From NCBI RefSeq assembly GCF_015143595.1, contig NZ_WYEU01000004.1, forward strand, positions 124,001-188,000: a stretch of 64,000 bases of DNA. The letters run 5' to 3'. Position numbers and translations under genes: made by a program. The stretch is from Sneathiella sp. P13V-1. Its GTDB lineage: Bacteria; Pseudomonadota; Alphaproteobacteria; Sneathiellales; Sneathiellaceae. Shown one piece after another: positions 52,277 through 61,227 of the stretch. How positions within the stretch are numbered: the first letter of the stretch is position 1; the number at the start of each line of letters is the position of its first letter. Under the pieces are notes generated by a model. It searched no databases, was not told where the DNA came from, and saw nothing but the letters and a program-made list of their open reading frames with translations.

Positions 52277-52875
52277 CACTTTATGTAGCTGGGGATACCT
52301 GGGTCCACAGATTGCCTGCTGGATTTAAGATCCTGACCCTACTCGCCGCGGGTACGGCGCTGTTTCTGGTTCAGCGTCTGGATATCATGTTAGGCGCGTT
52401 TGGCGTAACAGTGCTTCTCTACATTTTCGCAGGGATCCCATTTGCAAAGTTTAAAGATCAGATAAAGCCGCTGATATGGATTATGGTACTGATATTTATC
52501 GTGCAAATCCTCATCGCGGATATCTGGGCGGCTTTGTTTATTGTGGCGCGTTTCAGTTCTTTGATCCTGTTTGCATCTTTGGTGACGTTGACCACCAGAA
52601 GCGAGCAGATGATTGATGTCATTGAATGGGCGCTGCATCCTTTCAAAAAGTGGATCCCCGTTCATAAGATCAGCCTCGCCATTTCTCTCACCTTGCGTTT
52701 TGTTCCCCTGCTTCGGGACGTTACGGCAGAGGTGCGAGAAGCACAGCGGGCAAGGGGGATGTCTCGCAATTTGATTGCGACCATTACACCTGTCATAATC
52801 CGAACCTTGAAAACGGCTGATGAAGTGGCCGAGGCCATCGAAGCGCGCTCATTTGGTCAAGATGAAAGACGATAG
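52270..52875 (+). CDS. bioN: Biotin transporter transmembrane (T) component BioN
   Basis: The protein has 201 residues. The N-terminal membrane segments include ILTLLAAGTALFLVQRLDIM and LIWIMVLIFIVQILIADIWA. The conserved ECF coupling region has LAISLTLRFVPLLRDVTAEV and EAQRARGMSR (the A-R-G coupling motif), with VAEAIEARSFGQDERR at the end. It links BioM to BioY. It overlaps bioM by 7 bp, and the next gene starts 2 bp after its stop, so the nitroreductase/ligase fusion is probably co-translated. Confidence 0.95.
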   Translation: MLTLYVAGDTWVHRLPAGFKILTLLAAGTALFLVQRLDIMLGAFGVTVLLYIFAGIPFAKFKDQIKPLIWIMVLIFIVQILIADIWAALFIVARFSSLILFASLVTLTTRSEQMIDVIEWALHPFKKWIPVHKISLAISLTLRFVPLLRDVTAEVREAQRARGMSRNLIATITPVIIRTLKTADEVAEAIEARSFGQDERR

Positions 52876-52877
52876 GT

Positions 52878-54980
52878 ATGGAAAAGCAGCAGGCTGGTAA
52901 AATCTGGTCGCAATTGAAAACGCTTTTTCAAGAACGTCATTCCGTTCGTGCTTTTCTGAATAAACCAGTTCCAGAAAATCTCTTGGCTGAGATCTTCGAA
53001 AATGCAGCCAGATCACCAAGTGGCGGCAATTTGCAGCCTTGGCAGGTGTATGCCGTATCCGGCGCGCTTAAAGACAGGCTGGGCGCCGCAATTCAGCAGG
53101 CTTATTGGGACAAAGGGCACACCTCTCCGGATGAATATTCCTATTATCCTGAAACGTGGGTTGAACCCTATATAACGCGGCGGAGTGAAGCCGCACAGCA
53201 ACTATTTGGCGCACTCGGTCTAGGGGCGCGGGATGTTAAAGAAAAACGGGTACAGCAAGCCAAGAATTATGATTTTTTCGGCGCACCTGTCGGCTTGATC
53301 TTTGTGATGGATCGGGATCTGTCACAAGGGAGCTGGCTGGATATGGGGATGTATATAAACTCCGTGTCAATGCTTGCAAACGCGGCAGGATTAGGCACTT
53401 GCCTACAGGCCAGTTTTATCTCCTACCCTGAGGTGATCCGGCAAGTTCTTGAAATACCGGAAGATCAGATCATTCTGTGTGGCATGGCAATTGGGTATGA
53501 GGATACAAGCCAAGCCGTGAATGACTTTAAAACGGACCGGAAAAGCATTTTTGAGACGGTTGTTGAGAAAAACAGTTCATTGCAGGATCTGGGGGCGCGG
53601 TTTCTTGGAAATGGTCACATTTTCAAAAATAGGACGGCTTTAAAAATTGGCGAAACATCTGTTTCCTGGGCTGAGTTTGCCAAAAAAATTGATGAGCAGG
53701 CAAGCCTGATTTCTTCCAAATATGCGGGGAAAAATGAGCTGCCTTTGCTTTTGGGAAATTCACTGGATTTTGCCGTTCTTTTTACCGCGGGGCAGGTGGC
53801 AGGTAAAAATGTACAGGTTCTTGATCCAGCTTGGCCACAAAACTGGATAGATGACGTGGCTACCGGAAGCCGTATATGCACTGAACTTCTGCCCACTAAT
53901 CAATCCGATCGGAAGACACATAACGACAGTATAGATGTTGAACAACCTTTCTATACTGGCTTCACCTCTGGCAGTACTGGGCGGCCAAAAGGCTTTGTGA
54001 GAAGCCAGAAATCTTGGCTTGAAAGTTTCGAGATTGACAGGGTCGAGTTTGGCATGACGCCACATGACATTGTGGCCTCAATCGGGAACTTCTCTCATTC
54101 ACTACCTCTTTATGCCATGGTGCGCGCGTTGTATGAGGGGGCGACTTCAATTTGTTTCCCATCGTTTCATCCAGCTAAAGTTCTGCAGGAATTAGAAGCT
54201 GAGCAGGTCACAATACTGTATGCCGTTCCGACCCAATTGGATGCTTTGTGCCGTGCGGCGAGCGGGCAGGAAAATCTTGAACACGTGAAATGGGTTTTGT
54301 CTTCTGGGGCAAAATGCAGTGAAGAGCTGTATCGGAAGTTGAGGCAGTTGTTTCCAAATGCGGAGCTGGCTGAATTTTATGGAAGTTCAGAACTGAGTTT
54401 TATCTCAGTTGCGAAGAAAAACGAGAACATTCCAGACGCTTCGGTTGGCCGTGTTTTACCAATGGTCAATCTTCAGATTAGGGACGCCAACGATAAAGTC
54501 TGTCCGGCCGGTGAAATCGGGCGGGTCCATGTGCAAAGCCCTTTGCAGTTTCTTGGGTATTTGGGGCATTCCTTTATTAATCGTGAGGATGGTTTGTACA
54601 CGGGGGATACCGGTTATGTGGATGAAACGGGGTGTTTGTATCTAACCGGCCGATTTGATCGCATGTTAAATGTGAAAGGGCGCAACATCTTCCCCGAAAT
54701 GATCGAGCAGTGTCTTATTAAAATGAAGGGGGTGGCCTCTGCTGCGGTTTTTGGGATTGATGATCCAAAGCGTGGACAGGACATTGTGGCGGTCGTTGAG
54801 ACAACATCTGAGATCACTTTTAAAGAGGTGAGGGAGGCCTGCCGTCAGTATCTTCCCGATTATGCACTCCCAAGAAGGGTATACCGCACAGATGCCTGGC
54901 CGATGACCAGTTCAGGGAAAACAAACTTTCCGCTGCTGAAAAGTCAGTTAAGTGCGGGTGAGTTGGAGCGGTTAATATGA
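52878..54980 (+). CDS. Nitroreductase / AMP-forming acyl ligase fusion protein
   Basis: The protein has 700 residues with two catalytic domains. Residues about 15-225 form an FMN nitroreductase fold (RHSVRAFLNKPVPENLLAEI; AARSPSGGNLQPWQVYAV; GLGTCLQASFISYPEVIRQV). Residues about 245-700 form an adenylate-forming ligase: P-loop TSGSTGRPKG at 363-372, YGSSE at 501-505, TGDTGYVDETG from 575, GRFDRMLNVKGRNIFP near 591-606, and the catalytic Lys681 in TSSGKTN. The ligase part is short in its N-terminal half. It would activate a carboxylic acid and oxidise or reduce the linked product. It starts 2 bp after bioN and ends overlapping the thiolase gene (ATGA). The substrate is unknown; a biotin-related acid is my guess from context. 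Confidence 0.9.
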   Translation: MEKQQAGKIWSQLKTLFQERHSVRAFLNKPVPENLLAEIFENAARSPSGGNLQPWQVYAVSGALKDRLGAAIQQAYWDKGHTSPDEYSYYPETWVEPYITRRSEAAQQLFGALGLGARDVKEKRVQQAKNYDFFGAPVGLIFVMDRDLSQGSWLDMGMYINSVSMLANAAGLGTCLQASFISYPEVIRQVLEIPEDQIILCGMAIGYEDTSQAVNDFKTDRKSIFETVVEKNSSLQDLGARFLGNGHIFKNRTALKIGETSVSWAEFAKKIDEQASLISSKYAGKNELPLLLGNSLDFAVLFTAGQVAGKNVQVLDPAWPQNWIDDVATGSRICTELLPTNQSDRKTHNDSIDVEQPFYTGFTSGSTGRPKGFVRSQKSWLESFEIDRVEFGMTPHDIVASIGNFSHSLPLYAMVRALYEGATSICFPSFHPAKVLQELEAEQVTILYAVPTQLDALCRAASGQENLEHVKWVLSSGAKCSEELYRKLRQLFPNAELAEFYGSSELSFISVAKKNENIPDASVGRVLPMVNLQIRDANDKVCPAGEIGRVHVQSPLQFLGYLGHSFINREDGLYTGDTGYVDETGCLYLTGRFDRMLNVKGRNIFPEMIEQCLIKMKGVASAAVFGIDDPKRGQDIVAVVETTSEITFKEVREACRQYLPDYALPRRVYRTDAWPMTSSGKTNFPLLKSQLSAGELERLI

Positions 54981-56116
54981 AGCACTGTTACGTTGTTGCT
55001 GCAAAGCGTACCGCTGTTGTCCCTCGTGGTGGTGCCTTCAATCATTTGCAAGCGGATGAACTGGCTGCGCCGGTGATAAGTGCTCTGCTGGAAGAGTTGC
55101 CTGAAGCTGGTGGTCATGTTGACCAGATTATTATGGGGAACGCTTTGTACGGCGGGGGCAATCCCGCTCGGCTGGCTGCTTTAAGGGCGGGGATACCTGA
55201 AGGCGTTCCAGCTCTCACGCTTGACACGCAATGCTGCGCTGGGATGGATGCTGTCCGTCTGGGCGCAAATTTTATTCGAACAGGAGAGGCTAGGGCCGCA
55301 ATAGTTGGGGGACTTGAAAGTTATTCACGCTCCCCCATCAGATCGAAGCGTCCGATGAATAAGGATGACAAAGCTGAACCCTATCTTCGCCCTCCTTTTA
55401 CCCCTTGGGCAGAACGGGATCCTGATATGGTGGCTTCTGCAGGTGATTTGTCAGCAGAATTGAACTGCTCAAGAGAAGACCAAGAAAAGTATGCTCAAAG
55501 AAGTCACGAGAAATCGTTGGCGTCACAAGGTTTTATTTTAAAGCAGATTGTACCGGTTGAGGGCGTCACATCCGACAAATTCACCAGAAGACTGTCACCG
55601 TCCCTCCTTAAGAAGTTACCTGTTGTCTATGGCAAAGAACCTTATGAGCTCACATCAGCGACTATCGCGGTGGAAGCAGATGCAGCCGCGGCTCTTTTGT
55701 TGGTTAGTGAAGATGTTTTCGAGAAGCTGGGGGGAGCCGGGTGCCTAATCGAGCACTCTGTCAGTGTCGGAACGGATCCCGCAAAACCCGCACTATCTCC
55801 CCTAAATGCTATTCAGACTTGTATTAAGAAGGCTGATATCGAACTTTCAGATATCGCTTTATTTGAAATGATGGAGGCTTTTGCGCTGCAAGGGGTCTTG
55901 CTTGAGAGATTTTTAGGTGAACAAGCCTCTCATAAACTCAACAAATGGGGGGGAGCATTGAGTAGGGGGCATCCCATTGGCGCATCTGGCGCTATCAATT
56001 TAGTGCATATGTTTCACCAACTAGTTGATATGCCAAAGGGAGCGCGAGGTCTCGCTTCTATTGCGGCTGCAGGCGGGCTTGGTAGTGCTCTAATGTTGAA
56101 GGCATTCGGCAAGTGA
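54977..56116 (+). CDS. Thiolase family protein with altered active site
   Basis: The protein has 379 residues and the full thiolase fold. The nucleophilic Cys86 is in TLDTQCCAGMDAV, and His332 is in GGALSRGHPIGASGA. Two usual active-site residues are missing: the Asn of NEAF is Met299 (MMEAFALQ), and the second Cys of the C-x-GGG loop is Ala363 (IAAAGGLGSAL). The protein may therefore do acyl transfer or decarboxylating chemistry rather than ordinary thiolysis, or act as a binding partner. It overlaps the fusion gene by 4 bp. It is the last gene of the bioY-bioM-bioN run, followed by an AT-rich gap. Confidence 0.88.
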   Translation: MKHCYVVAAKRTAVVPRGGAFNHLQADELAAPVISALLEELPEAGGHVDQIIMGNALYGGGNPARLAALRAGIPEGVPALTLDTQCCAGMDAVRLGANFIRTGEARAAIVGGLESYSRSPIRSKRPMNKDDKAEPYLRPPFTPWAERDPDMVASAGDLSAELNCSREDQEKYAQRSHEKSLASQGFILKQIVPVEGVTSDKFTRRLSPSLLKKLPVVYGKEPYELTSATIAVEADAAAALLLVSEDVFEKLGGAGCLIEHSVSVGTDPAKPALSPLNAIQTCIKKADIELSDIALFEMMEAFALQGVLLERFLGEQASHKLNKWGGALSRGHPIGASGAINLVHMFHQLVDMPKGARGLASIAAAGGLGSALMLKAFGK

Positions 56117-56381
56117 TTCGAAAAATGTGTGAAAAAATAGTCAAATAGTATTAAATATTTAGTTTCGAATATTGAGTTCTTGTATGCCTAATAATTAGTC
56201 ATATGTGCTAAATATTTGTGCAATATTTCCATAAACTAATACTAAATTAGTAATTGAAATGACGCCAAATGACTTTATCCTTAATGTTAAGGTCTTGTAA
56301 ACTTGGCGGGCGCACTCTTTTTCTAACGTTAGGAATCTGAACCTTGGAAGATTTGTTCAGAAGTACCGTTAGGTGATGAGT

Positions 56382-58616
56382 ATGGCTAATTTCTTTAAAC
56401 TACGAATTTCACAAAAACTCCCTCTTCTTGTTTTGGCTGCGTCCCTTTTCCTCGGGTTGGGTATGGGAATTACGGGCTATATTCAAGGGTCCAATTCCTT
56501 GGATAAGGCAACAGAAGAAAAACTTCTGGTAACCGTTCAAGAGAGAAAATCTTCTCTGGAAAGCTATTTGAAAAACATTCAGGAAGATTTGTATATCATC
56601 TCAAGAAGCTCAAATGTTGTGGATGCGATCACTAAATTTAATGGTGCATGGAGCCAGTTAGGTAAAGATCAGACTGCGTATCTTCAGAAGAAATACATTG
56701 AGGAAAATGAATATCCTTTGGGCCAAAAGGAAAAACTGGATTTTGCTTCAGATGGATCGATTTACAGTTTCACTCATAAAGTATTCCACCCCTGGTTCAG
56801 AGATATTCAGCAAACACGTGAGTTTTACGATATCTTCCTCTTCAACAGTAAAGGGGATCTTATCTACAGCGTCTTTAAAGAAAATGATTACGCGACAAAT
56901 TTTGTGAGCGGGAAGTGGAAAGACAGTGGGTTAGGCGCAGTTTACCGGGAGGCTATGGCCAATCCAGAAGTTGGATTTGTTGCCTTTCAGGATTTTGCCC
57001 CTTATGCGCCCAGTAATGATGCGCCTGCCAGCTTTATTGCAACACCAGTTTTTAGAGGTGATCAGGCAATCGGTGTGATTGCCTATCAGATGTCAATTTC
57101 GCGTCTAAATGCTTTGATGAATGACGCAACTGGTCTTGGGGAAACTGGTGAAGCCTACATTGTCGGCACCGATAACCTCATGCGTAGTGACAGTCGTTTT
57201 TCAGATGAGAGTACGATTTTGAAACGCGAGATCAAAACCGAAGCTGCATCAGCTGCTTTAAGTGGGAAGTCAGGCGCGCTAAAGGGTATTGATTATAGAG
57301 GCGAGCGAGTGAAGTCTGTATATAATTATATTGATTTCCTTGGTGTTCGCTGGGCTGTTATTGCTGAGATTGATCAAGCAGAGTTTTTCGCACCAATTTC
57401 TTCGATGCGTAATAACATGCTGATGATTGGCTTAGGTCTATTGGTTCTTGTATGCGCGGTCGGATACTTGTTCTCCCGTCAAATCGCAAATAAGCTGATT
57501 GAGATCACCCAAGCGATGATGCAACTTTCAGATGGTAATCTGGATGTTGAAGTGCCAGCACAAGATACCGGTGATGAAGTTGGCGATATGGCTCAATCAC
57601 TTCAGGTGTTTAAAGATAATGCGATTGAGCAGAAGCGTCTGGAAGCGGAAGCTAAAGAAGCAGAAGCGGCGGCTGCTGAACGTGAACGTATAGAACGTGA
57701 AAGAGAGCAAGAACGCCTTGAAAAAGAACGTGAGCGTGAACGTCTTGAGGCAGAAGAGAAGGCCGCGCGCGCAGAGAGAATTACTGCGATTATCAAAGAA
57801 TTTGAAAGTCGTATCTCATCCATTATGGAAACATTGACTGGATCAGCAAATCAGTTGCAGGTTACAGCCAATGACCTTGTAGCAACGGCTGATGGAACCC
57901 GTAATCTGTCAGGTGATGTATCTGTCGCCTCGCAAGAAGCCTCTTCAAATGTTCAGACTGTGGCTTCTGCAGCAGAAGAACTGTCAGCTTCAATTGGTGA
58001 AATATCACGTCAGGTAACACAGGCAACTGATGTCTCTGAAGAAGCTGTCTCTGAAGCTGAAAGTACAACTACTTCGGTTGGAGATTTGGCTAATGCTGCC
58101 AAGAAAATCAGTGAAGTTGTTGAAATGATCAGTGACATTGCTGGGCAGACAAATCTACTCGCTTTAAACGCTACGATTGAAGCGGCTCGGGCTGGTGATG
58201 CAGGTAAAGGTTTTGCCGTAGTGGCATCAGAGGTGAAAAGTCTGGCGACGCAAACTGCACGGGCAACTGAGGAAATCGCTCAGCAAATCGATGGAATGCA
58301 AAATGCAACTAATGGCGCAGTTGAGGCCATTAGTAAGATCGGAGATGTGATCCGTACCATTCGTGAGGCCACTGTTGGGATTTCCTCAGCTGTGAATGAG
58401 CAGAATGCAGCAACGACTGAAATTTCCAGAAGTGTGCAAGAAGCGTCGAATGGTACCTCTCAAGTAAACGCCAAAATTAGCGAGGTTTCAGAGAAGTCTG
58501 AAGAAACCGGTCAGGCGGCGAATAATGTACTGTCTGCATCAGAGGCTTTGGAAAGTCTGTCTAAAGACCTGAATGGCGTAATTGATAGCTTCCTGAACGA
58601 TATCAGAGCTGCTTAG
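56382..58616 (+). CDS. Methyl-accepting chemotaxis protein with Cache sensor domain
   Basis: About 744 residues. Membrane helix 1 (about 10-32; [19 protein letters not shown]), a periplasmic double-Cache sensor (about 40-345), membrane helix 2 ([20 protein letters not shown]), HAMP (about 365-420), a long charged coiled coil rich in Glu/Arg, and the signalling domain with the tip [20 protein letters not shown] then [17 protein letters not shown]. It senses an external small molecule, probably an amino or organic acid. The ATG at 56382 has AGGTGA upstream; the GTG at 56373 is less likely. The gene has its own terminator. Confidence 0.94.
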   Translation: MANFFKLRISQKLPLLVLAASLFLGLGMGITGYIQGSNSLDKATEEKLLVTVQERKSSLESYLKNIQEDLYIISRSSNVVDAITKFNGAWSQLGKDQTAYLQKKYIEENEYPLGQKEKLDFASDGSIYSFTHKVFHPWFRDIQQTREFYDIFLFNSKGDLIYSVFKENDYATNFVSGKWKDSGLGAVYREAMANPEVGFVAFQDFAPYAPSNDAPASFIATPVFRGDQAIGVIAYQMSISRLNALMNDATGLGETGEAYIVGTDNLMRSDSRFSDESTILKREIKTEAASAALSGKSGALKGIDYRGERVKSVYNYIDFLGVRWAVIAEIDQAEFFAPISSMRNNMLMIGLGLLVLVCAVGYLFSRQIANKLIEITQAMMQLSDGNLDVEVPAQDTGDEVGDMAQSLQVFKDNAIEQKRLEAEAKEAEAAAAERERIEREREQERLEKERERERLEAEEKAARAERITAIIKEFESRISSIMETLTGSANQLQVTANDLVATADGTRNLSGDVSVASQEASSNVQTVASAAEELSASIGEISRQVTQATDVSEEAVSEAESTTTSVGDLANAAKKISEVVEMISDIAGQTNLLALNATIEAARAGDAGKGFAVVASEVKSLATQTARATEEIAQQIDGMQNATNGAVEAISKIGDVIRTIREATVGISSAVNEQNAATTEISRSVQEASNGTSQVNAKISEVSEKSEETGQAANNVLSASEALESLSKDLNGVIDSFLNDIRAA

Positions 58617-58636
58617 TCAACTTCAGCAGTTATGGG

Positions 58637-58664
58637 AAAGGCAGCCGTTCGGCTGCCTTTTTTA
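58637..58664. terminator. Bidirectional terminator between chemoreceptor and purU
   Basis: AAAGGCAGCC (58637-58646) pairs with GGCTGCCTTT (58651-58660) across a GTTC loop and is followed by T residues. The convergent purU stop is at 58662. Confidence 0.88.
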
Positions 58665-59516
58665 TTTGAAAACGACTGTTTTTTGACCGTTCAACATAAC
58701 CCGATTTTCAAGGTGCATTTTTACGGCACGAGCAAGAACACGGCTTTCCACATCGCGGCCAGTCGCCACAAGGTCATCAGCGGTCATTGAATGGGTTACT
58801 CGCTCTGTTTCCTGCTCAATGATTGGGCCTTCATCCAGATCAGGGGTCACATAGTGAGCCGTTGCGCCGATAAGTTTCACACCACGTTCATGGGCCTGAT
58901 GGTAAGGCTTGGCGCCCTTGAAACTGGGCAGAAACGAATGATGGATATTGATAATGCGGCCAAATAACCGATTAGATAAATTATCAGACAAAATCTGCAT
59001 GTAGCGGGCAAGAACAACCAGATCCGCATCTTTCTCAAAACTCAGCTTCAATAATTTTTCTTCTACGTCAGCTTTGTTCTCCCTGGTTACGGGCCAATGG
59101 TAGTAGGGGATACCCTCGACTTCCGCGGTTTTTTGACTGTCTTCATGGTTCGAGACAATGGCGACAACTTCTGCGTTAAGCCACCCAACACGAATTTGAT
59201 AGAGCAGATGAAGCAATGCATGATCGAATTTGGAGACCATAGCGATGATGCGTGGTTTTCTAGCGGCATCACTTAACCCAACCTTCATCTGAAAACGTTC
59301 AACAGCTGGTGTTAAAGCATGTTCTAGCTTTTCTTTTGTAGTTTCAGCGGGCGCTGCAAACGCAATTCGCATAAAAAATCGATCTGTTTGCTTGTCCCAG
59401 AACTGATTACTTTCAGTGATATTGCATCCATTAGCTGCAAGTTCAGTGGTTATGGCAGCCACAATTCCGGGTTTGTCTTCGCATGACAGGTTCAAGATGA
59501 AGTTTTGTTCAGGCAT
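58662..59516 (-). CDS. purU: Formyltetrahydrofolate deformylase
   Basis: The protein has 284 residues. An N-terminal ACT domain (about 5-80; LSCEDKPGIVAAITTELAAN) precedes a formyltransferase-type hydrolase domain (about 88-280). The catalytic Asn and His are in IINIHHSFLPSFKGAKPYHQ, and the Asp in ATAHYVTPDLDEGPIIEQ. It releases formate from 10-formyl-THF and balances one-carbon pools, often together with glycine metabolism. A glycine-responsive gene lies 4 kb away on the same strand, but no direct link is visible. Confidence 0.96.
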   Translation of the reverse strand: MPEQNFILNLSCEDKPGIVAAITTELAANGCNITESNQFWDKQTDRFFMRIAFAAPAETTKEKLEHALTPAVERFQMKVGLSDAARKPRIIAMVSKFDHALLHLLYQIRVGWLNAEVVAIVSNHEDSQKTAEVEGIPYYHWPVTRENKADVEEKLLKLSFEKDADLVVLARYMQILSDNLSNRLFGRIINIHHSFLPSFKGAKPYHQAHERGVKLIGATAHYVTPDLDEGPIIEQETERVTHSMTADDLVATGRDVESRVLARAVKMHLENRVMLNGQKTVVFK

Positions 59517-59540
59517 GTTATCAAACTCAAGTTGTCTTAT

Positions 59541-60083
59541 TCATTGTTTTGATTTGTTTGGGGCAGGTGCTTTTACGCAATTGCGATGACCTTGCGGAAA
59601 TATGAGAACCTGATGAGAAAAAGAAGCGCCATCACTTAGCGTGACAGATTCAAAACCCATGGTGCTAATCAGATCCAGGAAGGTGAGGCTTTCTGCAACG
59701 CCACTTTTTGCAAAAATGGGTGTGGTCCTTGCACTAACTGATAGATCAGCGAGAAGCGCCCGTGCCCTGTAAATTGTATTCAAGTACCCTTCCTGTTTGG
59801 AAATGATCATGAGTTTGGTTGATTGTCCACCTTTGGCGAAAACTGAGTAAGGGGATTCATACTGCTGGTTTTGTTGACCACTTTTGATCCCGATTATGAA
59901 ACCCACCCGGCGCTTCTTATTGACATCCTTTAGTGTGGGAACTCGTGCGCAATAGGCCTCGATTTGCTGCGGGGCAGGGTAGTAATATCCTATATAACGA
60001 TCATTTGTCTGAGCGTAAGAAGAATTCGCCAGCGCAAAAAAAGCCGCTGCAGAAATTACTATGCTTTTGAAAGTGATGCCCAT
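59541..60083 (-). CDS. Exported hypothetical protein, 180 residues
   Basis: I do not recognise this family. A signal peptide of about 24 residues (FKSIVISAAAFFALANSSYA) points to the periplasm. The mature part has RYIGYYYPAPQQIEAYCARV near the N-terminus, a strongly basic KKRRVGFIIGIKSGQQ stretch, and a later SGVAESLTFLDLISTMGFES segment. Two Cys are present (about 45 and 170). It lies 24 bp upstream of purU on the same strand, so it may share its transcript. Confidence 0.72.
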   Translation of the reverse strand: MGITFKSIVISAAAFFALANSSYAQTNDRYIGYYYPAPQQIEAYCARVPTLKDVNKKRRVGFIIGIKSGQQNQQYESPYSVFAKGGQSTKLMIISKQEGYLNTIYRARALLADLSVSARTTPIFAKSGVAESLTFLDLISTMGFESVTLSDGASFSHQVLIFPQGHRNCVKAPAPNKSKQ

Positions 60084-60148
60084 GCGTCCCGTCCCATAAA
60101 TTGAAACATGGTTTTTGCATATAGGACAGGACGGGGCAACAGTGGAAT

Positions 60149-60631
60149 TTAAGAAACCTCTGCCATCCAGTCATTTAAGATGTTTTTGGCTCTTTTTTTT
60201 GCCTCTTCGAGGGTGTCTGCCTCTTTTCCTTCTACTGGGGCTGTCAGTTCAATGACATACCCGTTGGGATCTCTGAAATAGATAGATTCAATAAACCCAT
60301 GGTCTGCAACACCTCTGGTTTCAATGCCAGCGGCTTTCCCTTTTTCAAACATGTTCATCATATCGTCATAAGCAACCTCAAGGGCGATATGTAAGTCATA
60401 ATCATGTTGTTCTTTAAAGTCGAACTCCATACCTGGAACTTCAAAAAATGCGAGACATGACCCATCATCCATTTGATAGAATGTATGAAGCGCATTTGTT
60501 GAGCGGCCAGTCTTTGTCTCCCCAATGGGAAACGCATTGACCAACGGCAGGCCAAGGAAGTCTTCGTAGAAGGCTCGTGTTTCCTCAGAGTTGCGACAGC
60601 GATACGCGTTGTGATGTAGCCCTTTAATCAT
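60149..60631 (-). CDS. VOC family (glyoxalase/dioxygenase fold) protein
   Basis: The protein has 160 residues. It starts IKGLHHNAYRCRNSEETRAF, with the metal-type His at about residue 6, then YEDFLGLPLVNAFPIG. Further on are DLHIALEVAYDDMMNMFEKG and VADHGFIESIYFRDPNGYVI with ELTAP. Metal ligands of the H/E type are therefore plausible. Family members include glyoxalase I, dioxygenases and resistance proteins, and the actual reaction cannot be told. It is followed by the small exported protein gene after a 65-bp gap. Confidence 0.9.
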   Translation of the reverse strand: MIKGLHHNAYRCRNSEETRAFYEDFLGLPLVNAFPIGETKTGRSTNALHTFYQMDDGSCLAFFEVPGMEFDFKEQHDYDLHIALEVAYDDMMNMFEKGKAAGIETRGVADHGFIESIYFRDPNGYVIELTAPVEGKEADTLEEAKKRAKNILNDWMAEVS

Positions 60632-60801
60632 GCTATAATCCTTAGTCGTTTCGCACCCCGTGCCCTATATTTGAGAACAAACTAGCCGAAGATCAACCCT
60701 TCAATTGAAAAGCTGTCGATTTTCCTTGTAATCCGGCGGTTTTTTAGCGATAAGGCGCAAAATTTTAGATCCTCCATAAAACTTACCGGTAAGCAGAAAA
60801 C

Positions 60802-61227
60802 ATGGAAAAAACATCAGATGTGATCAGGCTTGATCCCGCTACTGAGCAGGATTTGAAGCCGGACTATTTTGTCCAGAAGGACGGCATTGTCTTTGCGGGT
60901 ACACATTTGATAGTAGATCTTTGGGATGCTGAGAATCTAAATGATGCTCAGTTGATCGAAAAAACCCTAAAAGAATGTATCAAAGAAGCGCAAGCTACTT
61001 TACTGCATTTCCATATTCACGCGTTTGAGCCAAACGGTCTTTCCGGTGTTGCTGTGCTTGCTGAAAGTCACATCAGTTTTCATTCATGGCCGGATCAAGG
61101 GTATATGGCGCTTGATATCTTTATGTGTGGTAAGGCCAAGCCACACAAGTGCATTCCTATTCTAAAACAGGCCTTCAAACCGAAATCGATCCAGATCAAT
61201 GACCTGAAAAGGGGAGTAATTGGATGA
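60802..61227 (+). CDS. speD: S-adenosylmethionine decarboxylase proenzyme
   Basis: The protein has 141 residues, the short prokaryotic (SpeH) form. Self-cleavage is expected between Glu88 and Ser89 in VLAESHISFHSWPDQG, which turns the Ser into the pyruvoyl group. His and Cys of the active site appear in SFHSWP and FMCGKAKPHKC. It makes decarboxylated SAM for spermidine synthesis. It overlaps the spermidine synthase gene by 4 bp (ATGA), which couples the two. There is no strong ribosome site. Confidence 0.95.
   Translation: MEKTSDVIRLDPATEQDLKPDYFVQKDGIVFAGTHLIVDLWDAENLNDAQLIEKTLKECIKEAQATLLHFHIHAFEPNGLSGVAVLAESHISFHSWPDQGYMALDIFMCGKAKPHKCIPILKQAFKPKSIQINDLKRGVIG

Noticed and set aside
56321-56335. 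TTCTAACGTTAGGAA palindrome upstream of the Cache chemoreceptor, similar to the carboxylase operator
   Set aside because: The half-site spacing differs (no 4-bp spacer), so it is not the same site; the shared TTCTAACGTT is probably chance in AT-rich DNA.
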